Under the pieces are notes generated by a model. It ran no database searches. It was not told where the DNA came from and saw nothing but the letters and a program-made list of their open reading frames with translations. Source: Thermoanaerobacterium aotearoense (lineage in GTDB: Bacteria; Bacillota; Thermoanaerobacteria; Thermoanaerobacterales; Thermoanaerobacteraceae). Taken from it: 64,000 bases of DNA. The position numbers and the translations under genes were made by a program. Below, one piece after another: positions 17,729 through 24,546 of the stretch. The stretch lies in NCBI RefSeq assembly GCF_009905255.1, contig NZ_CP047602.1:1723501-1787500 (forward strand), read 5' to 3'. Position 1 is the stretch's first letter; each line of letters opens with the position of its first letter.

Positions 17729-17751
17729 ATATCTGTCGCATTTTGTATAAT
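17722..17751 (+). promoter_or_regulatory. bioY promoter
   Basis: TTGACA (17722-17727) and TATAAT (17746-17751), both perfect sigma-A hexamers, are separated by 18 bases. The -35 is embedded in the BirA-like operator. Confidence 0.8.
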
Positions 17752-17780
17752 ACAAATAAATTATGTTGGAGGTGAATCTT

Positions 17781-18359
17781 TTGAATAACTACAATTCAAA
17801 CAAGTCTTTATCTTTACATTTAAAAAAGCTGACATTAGCATCTATGTTTGCATCAATCACTGTAGTGCTAAGCTTTATAAGTATACCACTTCCTTTCTCT
17901 CCTGTGCCAATAACAGGTCAAACATTGGCATTAATGTTGTCTGGAAGCCTTTTAGAACCAGCAACAGCTTTTTTAAGCATGATCATTTATCTGGCACTTG
18001 GCGCAATCGGAATACCTGTTTTTGCAGGATTTCACGGTGGCATAGGAATACTTATGGGCCCTACAGGTGGATATTTATTGGCTATGCCAATCGCATCATT
18101 TGTCACATCTACAGTATTAAAATATGGAAGGATTAGCTTTTTGAAGCTGATTGTTTCTAATATAATCGGCGGCATAGTGATAGTCTATCTTTTGGGAGTT
18201 CTACAATTAGGTATTGTAGCACAATTAAATTTAAAAAAAGCAATTTTATTAGGTGCACTGCCATACATACCTGGTGATTTTATAAAAGTTTTACTGTCTT
18301 CATACTTAGCTTTAAAATTGATGCCGATATTAAAAAAGCACATAAAAACTGAAAGATGA
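17781..18359 (+). CDS. bioY: Biotin transporter substrate-specificity subunit BioY
   Basis: Membrane S-component of an energy-coupling-factor importer for biotin. I place the start at TTG 17781, seven bases after GGAGGTG, giving 192 residues; an ATG at 17763 has no site. About six hydrophobic segments are present. The family signature runs through PFSPVPITGQTLALMLSG and GGIGILMGPTGGYLLA. No ECF ATPase is adjacent, so a shared module elsewhere is implied. An upstream BirA-like operator supports biotin as the substrate. The 3' end forms one arm of a hairpin shared with larC. Confidence 0.93.
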   Translation: MNNYNSNKSLSLHLKKLTLASMFASITVVLSFISIPLPFSPVPITGQTLALMLSGSLLEPATAFLSMIIYLALGAIGIPVFAGFHGGIGILMGPTGGYLLAMPIASFVTSTVLKYGRISFLKLIVSNIIGGIVIVYLLGVLQLGIVAQLNLKKAILLGALPYIPGDFIKVLLSSYLALKLMPILKKHIKTER

Positions 18360-18379
18360 TGCTTTCAGTTTTTATGTGC
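18338..18379. terminator. Bidirectional terminator overlapping both bioY and larC stop codons
   Basis: An 18-bp perfect inverted repeat (18338-18355 with 18362-18379) around a six-base loop. The inner stem ACTGAAAG/CTTTCAGT is flanked by A5 and T5, giving a U run on either strand. Both coding regions end inside it. Confidence 0.82.
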
Positions 18380-18806
18380 CATCATACTGACGCAAAACAT
18401 TTAAAACAGCCTGCACAGAAAGGCCTGTTTTTTCGGCTATTATTCTTACGTCATCTGACTCTATATGGGATTTTATGAGTTTCCCATCAAGATAACCCAT
18501 TTTGACTCTTACATCACCAAAAGGTGTCCTGATGACCTTGAAATTTCTTTCAAGAGCATATCTATCCACTTTATACTGCCTTAAACCAAATGTAGATGTT
18601 TCTTCGAAAATCACTTTTCTTAAAATATCCAAATTTTCTTCCTTGCAAAGCACAGAAAGCATATTGGCCGGTCTTTGTTTTTTCATAAATATGGGAGTAG
18701 CATAGACATCCAAAGCTCCACTTTTTAAAAGCCTATCAAATATGTACTGATAATACTCCGGGCTCATGTCATCGATATTTGTCTCGAGGATATAAACGGT
18801 CTCTAC
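18372..18806 (-). CDS. larC: LarC C-terminal part, reached by -1 frameshift (nickel insertion protein)
   Basis: Second part of the nickel-pincer cofactor chelatase. Open reading in this frame continues upstream of any start codon to the slippery run at 18806-18812, giving about 144 residues that begin VETVYILETNIDDMSPEYY. ILETNIDDM is a conserved LarC motif and lies before the first ATG (18767), so internal initiation would lose it. Translation therefore most likely arrives from the upstream frame, as reported for larC1/larC2 in Lactobacillus plantarum. The combined product would be about 387 residues, a normal LarC length. The stop is inside the shared terminator with bioY. Confidence 0.85.
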   Translation of the reverse strand, partial: VETVYILETNIDDMSPEYYQYIFDRLLKSGALDVYATPIFMKKQRPANMLSVLCKEENLDILRKVIFEETSTFGLRQYKVDRYALERNFKVIRTPFGDVRVKMGYLDGKLIKSHIESDDVRIIAEKTGLSVQAVLNVLRQYDGT

Positions 18807-19534
18807 TTTTTTTTTAATTCTACAGTACCTATAATCGTCCTCAAAACATTTGGCACTTCAAAATCTTTATTCCCTGCTCCATATCCTATAGATTCAAATT
18901 CACATTCTGGTATCGCTCCAAACTCATGAGCCAATGTTTTAGCTATTGCCGCACCTGTAGGCGTCACAAGCTCACCGCGTACTCCATTATCGTATACAGG
19001 TATGCCTTTTAATAATTCTGCTGTAGCTGGTGCCGGAATAGGTATCAAACCATGCTGGCTTTTCACAAATCCAGACCCTAAAGGCAATTTCGAAAAGATG
19101 ATTTTATCAGGTTTTATCATGTCTACAAGCACAGATGTCCCAACTATGTCAATGATGGAATCTACTGCTCCCACTTCATGGAAGTGAACTTCATGAGGCG
19201 GCATGCCATGGACTTTTCCTTCGGCATCTGCCAAATTGCGAAATATTTTAAGGCTCATCTCTTTTATGTTATCATTTAACAAACTGCCATTTATTATGTC
19301 TTCAATGTCCTTCATGGTCCTGTGATGGTGATGTTCTTCATCAAAGTCGACTTTAAAAGTATTTGCAGTTATCCCATTCTTCTTAGCTGTTCCAAATTTC
19401 AAGCTGTATCCACTTAATGAAAGCTTATTCAGCTCCTCTTTAAATTTGTCTACATCTATGCCATGTCCTAAAAGAGATGAAATAGTCATATCTCCTGAAA
19501 TTCCCGCGAAACAGTCAAAGTACAAAAGCTTCAT
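18803..19534 (-). CDS. larC: LarC N-terminal part (nickel insertion protein)
   Basis: LarC inserts nickel into the pyridinium bis-thiocarboxylate mononucleotide to make the nickel-pincer cofactor of lactate racemase and related enzymes. This 243-residue part starts with the family sequence MKLLYFDCFAGISGDM and contains the metal-type stretch DEEHHHHRTMKDI and PPHEVHFHEVGAVDSI. It ends in KKK then TAG, directly after A_AAA_AAG. The remaining conserved C-terminal domain lies in the -1 frame. It starts four bases after larB with a GGAGAG site, as the last gene of larE-larB-larC. Confidence 0.93.
   Translation of the reverse strand: MKLLYFDCFAGISGDMTISSLLGHGIDVDKFKEELNKLSLSGYSLKFGTAKKNGITANTFKVDFDEEHHHHRTMKDIEDIINGSLLNDNIKEMSLKIFRNLADAEGKVHGMPPHEVHFHEVGAVDSIIDIVGTSVLVDMIKPDKIIFSKLPLGSGFVKSQHGLIPIPAPATAELLKGIPVYDNGVRGELVTPTGAAIAKTLAHEFGAIPECEFESIGYGAGNKDFEVPNVLRTIIGTVELKKK
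18806..18815 (-). other. Programmed -1 ribosomal frameshift site in larC
   Basis: On the minus strand TTA AAA AAA AAG TAG contains the heptamer A_AAA_AAG, the same slippery sequence as E. coli dnaX, abutting a stop. A -1 slip continues as GTA GAG ACC into the conserved C-terminal LarC domain. I saw no convincing downstream stem or close upstream Shine-Dalgarno-like stimulator. Confidence 0.78.
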
Positions 19535-19538
19535 ACAT

Positions 19539-20294
19539 CTACTCTCCTATCCTATTTATCAAACTTGCGGAGTACGCTGCACCAAATCCATTATCAATAT
19601 TGACAACACTGACACCACTTGAACATGAGTTAAGCATCGCGAGAAGAGCCGAAAGCCCATGAAAATTAGCTCCATATCCTACACTTGTGGGTACCGCAAT
19701 GATTGGACATGCGACAAGCCCTCCTACAACGGTAGGCAAAGCACCTTCCATTCCGGCAATGCATATTATGACTCTAAAACTCCTTAGCTCATCCACTTTG
19801 CTCATCAATCTGTGTATTCCAGCAACACCTACATCATATATGCGCTTCACAGTATTGCCCATCAACTCAGCAGTTACAGCCGCTTCTTCCGCAACAGGAA
19901 GATCTGATGTGCCTGCTGCAACAACTCCTATTACACCTTTTGTCTTTTTTGCCTCATTTGCTCTTATTGATATTATCCTCGCCACATCGTAATAAACAGC
20001 ATTATCGCATACTTCCTTTACTGCCTTAAAATGATCCAATGATGCTCTCGTACCTAAAACATCACTGCCTTTTTCGTACATTCTTGCTGCTATTTCTCTT
20101 ACTTGTTCAGGGGTTTTACCTTCGCAGTATATGACTTCAGGGTATCCGCGCCTGACTTCTCTATTGTAGTCTATCTTTGCAAAGCCTAAATCTTCATAAG
20201 GAAGTTTTTTTAACTTTTCTAAAGCTTCATCTAATTTCATGATTCCGCTATTGTACTTTTCTAATACATCTTTTATATAATTATCGTACATCAT
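19539..20294 (-). CDS. larB: LarB, pyridinium-3,5-biscarboxylate mononucleotide synthase
   Basis: First enzyme of nickel-pincer cofactor synthesis: it carboxylates and hydrolyses nicotinate adenine dinucleotide. The 251-residue protein has the PurE-like C-terminal half with GVIGVVAAGTSDLPVAEEA, MEGALPTVVGGLVACPIIAVP and the glycine-rich GYGANFHGLSALLAMLNSC. Its start overlaps the larE stop by 14 bases, indicating translational coupling. The gene order larE-larB-larC differs from the L. plantarum larABC(MN)QO-E cluster, and no larA is in view. Confidence 0.93.
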   Translation of the reverse strand: MMYDNYIKDVLEKYNSGIMKLDEALEKLKKLPYEDLGFAKIDYNREVRRGYPEVIYCEGKTPEQVREIAARMYEKGSDVLGTRASLDHFKAVKEVCDNAVYYDVARIISIRANEAKKTKGVIGVVAAGTSDLPVAEEAAVTAELMGNTVKRIYDVGVAGIHRLMSKVDELRSFRVIICIAGMEGALPTVVGGLVACPIIAVPTSVGYGANFHGLSALLAMLNSCSSGVSVVNIDNGFGAAYSASLINRIGE

Positions 20295-21114
20295 TTATCA
20301 ACTCCGCTACGGCTTCATTCATGCTGCCTGTCCTATACCCTTCAAGATCAAGAGCTACATATTTAAACCCTATCTCTTTTAATTTTGAAACTACATTTTT
20401 TCTCACAGATTCATCCAGCATCATGTTAATCTGTCTTTGGTCAAGTTCTATTCTGGCAATATCCCCATGATGTCTTACTCTAAAACCTACAAAGCCTAAA
20501 TTCAAAAGATATTCCTCCGCTTTATCCACCATAGACAATTTTTCATCTGTTATTTCCTGCCCATAAGGAAAGCGAGAAGAAAGACATGCATAAGCAGGTT
20601 TGTTCCAAGTCGGAAGTCCCAAAATTTTAGACATCTCTCTTATATCGTTTTTCGTAAATCCGCACTCCAATAAAGGACTTTTTACGCCTAATTCCCTTGC
20701 TGCGCGCCTTCCAGGTCTGAAATCTCCTGTGTCATCGTAGTTTGTGCCGTCAAGAACATACTTAATGCCTTCCTCATCTGCCACATTTTTTAACTTTGAA
20801 AACAATTCGCTTTTGCAATAATAACACCTATCTATAGGATTTTTTGAAAAGCCTTCTATCTCCAACTCCTCAGATCTTATGACTTTATGCCTTATACCAA
20901 TTTCTTTGGCCAATTCTTGCGCTTCTCTAAATTCTCTTTGCGGATATGTAGAAGATGTAGCAGTAACAGCTAAACATCTATCCTTAAGAACATCATAGCA
21001 GACTTTTGCAAGAAAAGTGCTATCAACTCCTCCGGAAAAAGCTATGACAGCACTTCCAAGTTTTTCTATGTACTTCTTTAAATTTTCGTATTTTTCTTCA
21101 AGTTTCATAGCCAT
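20281..21114 (-). CDS. larE: LarE, ATP-dependent sulfur transferase for nickel-pincer cofactor
   Basis: PP-loop ATPase that adenylates the cofactor precursor and adds the sulfur atoms. The 277-residue protein has the loop SGGVDS at residues 27-32. Three cysteines stand out: Cys97 and Cys100 (CYYC) and Cys177 (AYACLSSRFP). Cys177 corresponds to the sacrificial Cys176 of L. plantarum LarE. With the CxxC pair the set resembles the 4Fe-4S-type LarE of Thermotoga maritima, which could work catalytically. A second ATG two codons in is better spaced from GAGGGGG, so the true start may be 21108. Confidence 0.92.
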   Translation of the reverse strand: MAMKLEEKYENLKKYIEKLGSAVIAFSGGVDSTFLAKVCYDVLKDRCLAVTATSSTYPQREFREAQELAKEIGIRHKVIRSEELEIEGFSKNPIDRCYYCKSELFSKLKNVADEEGIKYVLDGTNYDDTGDFRPGRRAARELGVKSPLLECGFTKNDIREMSKILGLPTWNKPAYACLSSRFPYGQEITDEKLSMVDKAEEYLLNLGFVGFRVRHHGDIARIELDQRQINMMLDESVRKNVVSKLKEIGFKYVALDLEGYRTGSMNEAVAELINDVR

Positions 21115-21143
21115 ACCCCCTCAAAAAAATATAACACAAAAAA

Positions 21144-21165
21144 CTCGAAAAACAAAACTTTCGAA
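21144..21165 (-). terminator. Probable terminator of pgsA
   Basis: CTCGAAA and TTTCGAA pair (one G-U) around an eight-base loop. A six-T run follows on the minus strand, before the larE ribosome site. Confidence 0.6.
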
Positions 21166-21173
21166 TTAGAACA

Positions 21174-21689
21174 TCATTGCTTTTTATTGTAAAGCCTAAA
21201 CTCTATCGAATAAATAAAAAAGGCTACAAGTGCTAAAAGCAAGGCTATTATCATAAGTGTAAGACCGTAGGGCCAATCAAATATAGAAAAAATTATAGCT
21301 ACATAAAAAAGAAGTGTCGCAGTCTTTCCAAACCTGTTAGCAGGTATTGTGATATCTCTCCTTTTGTACAAAATAAATGCACCTATTATCATCGTCACTT
21401 CTTTTATAATGACGATCAATATTATAAAAAATGGTATTACTCCTTTTGCCCAAAGGCTCAACAGGACAGTTATAATCATCAACTTGTCCGCCAGCGGATC
21501 CATCAATATGCCTACCTTCGTTATCTGATTATAATGGCGAGCAATATACCCATCAAGCACATCAGTAATACCAGATATTAAGAACACGACTGCAGCATAA
21601 ATATTACCGTTGTTTATGTAAAAAAAACTGTAAACAAAAACAGGTATAAGTACAAACCTAATCAAAGTCAGTGTATTCGGTATGTTCAT
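21174..21689 (-). CDS. pgsA: CDP-diacylglycerol--glycerol-3-phosphate 3-phosphatidyltransferase
   Basis: Membrane enzyme that makes phosphatidylglycerol phosphate, the committed step to anionic phospholipids. The 171-residue protein has the CDP-alcohol phosphotransferase signature DVLDGYIAR, then GILMDPLADK with the four metal-binding aspartates, near residues 42-70. Four or five membrane segments are present and the start MNIPNTLTLIRF is typical. A hairpin with a T run separates it from larE. Confidence 0.92.
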   Translation of the reverse strand: MNIPNTLTLIRFVLIPVFVYSFFYINNGNIYAAVVFLISGITDVLDGYIARHYNQITKVGILMDPLADKLMIITVLLSLWAKGVIPFFIILIVIIKEVTMIIGAFILYKRRDITIPANRFGKTATLLFYVAIIFSIFDWPYGLTLMIIALLLALVAFFIYSIEFRLYNKKQ

Positions 21690-21755
21690 AAAAGCACCTC
21701 TTAAACAATTATCGCTTGTATTGTATTATATTATTTATTTGACAAAAAGTAAATA

Positions 21756-21772
21756 AAGGCCTTCAAGGCCTT
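21756..21772 (-). terminator. Terminator of the GNAT-like gene at 21772
   Basis: AAGGCC and GGCCTT form a six-bp stem with a five-base loop, overlapping the end of the upstream gene. A T-rich tail (TTTATTTACTTTTTG) follows on the minus strand. Confidence 0.65.
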
Positions 21773-22242
21773 CACACAATTTTACCGTTTAATCCTATCT
21801 CAAAAACAGACTCGTTGTCGCATTTTCTACCATCGTTCATTTTTTCTATATACTTTTTCAATATATCAGCTTTAGCGTGAACTTCTAATATCCTGAATTT
21901 CTTCAAAAGACCTATGCTTTTTACAATAGAATTCATAGCATCGCTAATCACATCATCGCTTACATTTTCATAATCATCGATGTAAACATACATGCTGCAT
22001 CTTTTAAGCTGCCAATTGATATTGTAAAGTCCACAAAAGCCTATGTTTTCTCCCTCATTTGTCTGCAATATAAATATTTTTCTGTTTTTCCCAAAGGGAA
22101 TATTCAATACATTTTCACTTTTTCTTGAGACCTTAAACATGTCTATCAAGAATTTCACTACGTCAACATCTTTAAGCCATATAGAAAATGACTTTTTGTC
22201 CCTCTTTTCCACATCTCTCAAAAATACTTTTTCAGCTTTCAC
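21772..22242 (-). CDS. Divergent GNAT-like acetyltransferase
   Basis: A 156-residue cytoplasmic protein. The N-terminus KVFLRDVEKRDKKSFSIWLKD has the RimJ/RimL-type opening, and GENIGFCGLYNINWQLKRCSMYVYIDD matches the central strands of the GNAT fold. The usual acetyl-CoA loop R/QxxGxG is not obvious (YENVSDDVISDAM takes its place), so the enzyme may be diverged or inactive. It appears monocistronic, upstream of pgsA with a terminator between them. Confidence 0.55.
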   Translation of the reverse strand: MKAEKVFLRDVEKRDKKSFSIWLKDVDVVKFLIDMFKVSRKSENVLNIPFGKNRKIFILQTNEGENIGFCGLYNINWQLKRCSMYVYIDDYENVSDDVISDAMNSIVKSIGLLKKFRILEVHAKADILKKYIEKMNDGRKCDNESVFEIGLNGKIV

Positions 22243-22358
22243 ATTAACACCACCTATATATTATTATTCTTTATAAATTTTAAAAATCCTTCTTTTTAAA
22301 GGAAAATAATTTTCGACAAAAATGATTCTAAATAATTTTATAAATTACTGATTTGATA

Positions 22359-22387
22359 TTGAAGGAAGATTTCTAAACTTGTAGAAT
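22359..22387 (+). promoter_or_regulatory. Candidate promoter of the PAP2 phosphatase gene
   Basis: TTGAAG (22359-22364) and TAGAAT (22382-22387) with 17-base spacing. The ribosome site GAGGTG and ATG follow closely. Confidence 0.5.
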
Positions 22388-22407
22388 ATATATATCGAGG
22401 TGATAAA

Positions 22408-23271
22408 ATGCAAGCAGCTATTATAAAGGATATTCAGCTTTTAACAAATCCAATTTTAGATTATTTTTTTATCGGTATAACGATGATGGGAAGCTCATTC
22501 TTTTATTTTTTAGCATTGCCTCTATTTTATTGGTGCATTGATAAAAGATTTGGGCTTAAATTAGGATTAGTGCTTTTGTCATCTATATACGTCAATACAG
22601 TAATAAAAAACGTGACGATGGTTCAAAGACCGATTGGATACCCTGGCATCAGATCGATTTTTACACAATCCGCTGGTGGGTATTCATTTCCCAGTGGCCA
22701 TGCACAAGGCACAACTACGTTTTGGGGCACAATGATGTTTAAATACAATAAAAAAATCACAAAAATTTTAGGCGTAACTGCAATAATATTGGTCTCTCTT
22801 TCCAGGTTGTACCTCGGTGTTCACTGGCCTGTCGATATAGTTGGTGGAATTTTAATCGCTTTATTAGTGGTGATAGTCGCAGAGCTTGTAGACAGCATAA
22901 TTATAGAAAGCAAGTACGACACGAAGCTTGTATACAAAATAATTCTTTCGCTAATTGTGCCTTTAGGATTGATAATTCTATTTCCATACAATGAAAATTT
23001 CGAATACATGGCATTAGCATCAGGCACAACGATAGGATATTTTATCGACGACCATTACTTTAAATTTACCGTAAATAACACAATCAAAGGTCAAATAGCA
23101 AAGTTGATAATTGGTTTATCGATTTTTGCTGTAATACTAATCGTTTTAAAATACTTGATGCCATATACCGATATCTTTAATGGTTTAAGATATTTCGTTG
23201 GAGGACTATGGATTTCAATTGGTGCACCATTTCTATTCAACAAACTTAAACTTAATAAAAAGCTCTTATAA
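22408..23271 (+). CDS. PAP2-family membrane phosphatase
   Basis: Integral membrane phosphatase acting on lipid phosphates such as undecaprenyl pyrophosphate or phosphatidylglycerol phosphate. The 287-residue protein has the three family motifs: KNVTMVQRP (Kx6RP) near residue 70, PSGH near residue 97, and SRLYLGVHWPVD (SRx5Hx3D) near residue 131. About eight hydrophobic segments are present; the C-terminal 120 residues add extra membrane spans. It is monocistronic with its own promoter and terminator. Substrate undetermined. Confidence 0.88.
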   Translation: MQAAIIKDIQLLTNPILDYFFIGITMMGSSFFYFLALPLFYWCIDKRFGLKLGLVLLSSIYVNTVIKNVTMVQRPIGYPGIRSIFTQSAGGYSFPSGHAQGTTTFWGTMMFKYNKKITKILGVTAIILVSLSRLYLGVHWPVDIVGGILIALLVVIVAELVDSIIIESKYDTKLVYKIILSLIVPLGLIILFPYNENFEYMALASGTTIGYFIDDHYFKFTVNNTIKGQIAKLIIGLSIFAVILIVLKYLMPYTDIFNGLRYFVGGLWISIGAPFLFNKLKLNKKLL

Positions 23272-23300
23272 TACTTAGATCTCCAAGTATTATATTTTTT
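23267..23300 (+). terminator. Terminator of the PAP2 gene
   Basis: TATAATACTT and AAGTATTATA pair over ten bases with an eight-base loop, followed by TTTTTT. It overlaps the 3' end of the converging flavoprotein gene. Confidence 0.8.
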
Positions 23301-24483
23301 CTAATACCTCCTTGGCATCTTTCGCTGAAATTAAAAGTTCTTTTAAATCAACTCTGGAATCAATAGCTTTCTTCGCTTTTGCAGAATAAGTTATATCGCC
23401 TATGAGAATCGCTCCTATCAATTTATTTTCTTTTACAAACAATTTATAATAAACATTTCCATTTTTATATCTGTAAGTTGCTGCAGCTTCATCGAAAATA
23501 TCTCCCGACGAAAAAACATCCACGCCAGTTATCTTCAATGTGCTTGATGGAAGGACTTCTTTGTATGCCGTCTTAACGCCAACGGCATTTAAACCTGCCG
23601 TCCTTCCTTGTGCTAAAGCGACGGTCCAAAGCCCATATATTTTCCCATTGTGCTCAGCAACATCACCTGCCGCGTATACATCATCAATACTTGTCTTCAT
23701 AAAATCATCAACTAATATCCCTTTGTTGATTTTAATGCCCGAACCATTTATTGCATCTAAATTAGGTCTTACGCCTGCTGAAAATATCACAAAATCAGCA
23801 TCGACTTTGTCTTTATTTTTAAGCACAACACCATCTGCTGGATCACCGGTTATCTCATCTACTTCTGCACCTAACACGAGTTTTATGCCGCTATCTTCAA
23901 TAATCTTTTCAATAATCCTCGAACCTTCTTCATCAGACTGTTTAGGCAACAATCTTGGGAAAAATTCTATAACTGTCACGTCATAACCAATTTGCCTTAA
24001 CGACCACGCCGCTTCAAGTCCTAACAATCCACCTCCCACTACTACACCTCGTTTTTTGCCATTTATATACTCGTTTAATTTTTCCACATCGTCAAGGCTT
24101 CTTACAGCGTAAACACCCTTTTTATCGTTTCCTTTAACTGGAGGAATAAAACTATAGCTTCCAGACGCAATTATTAAAATATCGTATTCTAAAATGCTGC
24201 CGTCGTCCAATTTCACAATTTTTTTATCTGTATCCACTGACGTCACATTTCTCTTAAGCAAAACATCTATATTGTTGTCTTCATACCATTGGTTAGGTTT
24301 TACATATAATTTTTCTAAATCAAATTGCTGTCCAAGCAAATGCGACAATTTTACTCTGTAGTATGTGTTGTATTTCTCCCTCGAGATCATCGTGATCTTT
24401 GATTCACTGTCATTTTTTCTGATGTTTTCAGCAGCTTGAAGTGCAGCGATTCCATTTCCAATGATCATAAATTTCAATATCAT
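23290..24483 (-). CDS. FAD-dependent NADH:rubredoxin oxidoreductase-like protein
   Basis: A 397-residue cytoplasmic flavoprotein of the pyridine-nucleotide-disulfide class without the redox-active CxxC. The FAD site is GNGIAALQAAENI at residue 8. The NAD(P)H site is VVGGGLLGLEAAWSL near residue 150. The second FAD motif is VYAAGDVAE near residue 270. It follows the flavodiiron gene on the same strand, separated by a hairpin. In Clostridium acetobutylicum NADH:rubredoxin reductase feeds electrons through rubredoxin to FprA to reduce oxygen. That role fits here, although no rubredoxin gene is in view. Confidence 0.82.
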   Translation of the reverse strand: MILKFMIIGNGIAALQAAENIRKNDSESKITMISREKYNTYYRVKLSHLLGQQFDLEKLYVKPNQWYEDNNIDVLLKRNVTSVDTDKKIVKLDDGSILEYDILIIASGSYSFIPPVKGNDKKGVYAVRSLDDVEKLNEYINGKKRGVVVGGGLLGLEAAWSLRQIGYDVTVIEFFPRLLPKQSDEEGSRIIEKIIEDSGIKLVLGAEVDEITGDPADGVVLKNKDKVDADFVIFSAGVRPNLDAINGSGIKINKGILVDDFMKTSIDDVYAAGDVAEHNGKIYGLWTVALAQGRTAGLNAVGVKTAYKEVLPSSTLKITGVDVFSSGDIFDEAAATYRYKNGNVYYKLFVKENKLIGAILIGDITYSAKAKKAIDSRVDLKELLISAKDAKEVLEKI

Positions 24484-24512
24484 CAGTCCTTTCTATGTAA
24501 AAATTTAGCTAC

Positions 24513-24539
24513 GTGTTATATGCATGACGCATATAACAC
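24513..24539 (-). terminator. Hairpin between the flavodiiron and flavoprotein genes
   Basis: GTGTTATATGC and GCATATAACAC form a perfect 11-bp stem with a five-base loop. Only a short T5 run follows several bases later, so termination is probably partial. Confidence 0.6.
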
Positions 24540-24546
24540 TTTTATG

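Noticed and set aside
18372-18767. larC C-terminal frame as an independent gene or decay product
   Set aside because: The conserved ILETNIDDM motif lies before its first ATG, both halves look intact, and an A_AAA_AAG slippery site joins them in the right direction.
23540-23986. Long plus-strand reading frame opposite the flavoprotein gene
   Set aside because: It is a shadow of a well-supported minus-strand gene with FAD and NAD motifs; it has no ribosome site and no recognisable protein.
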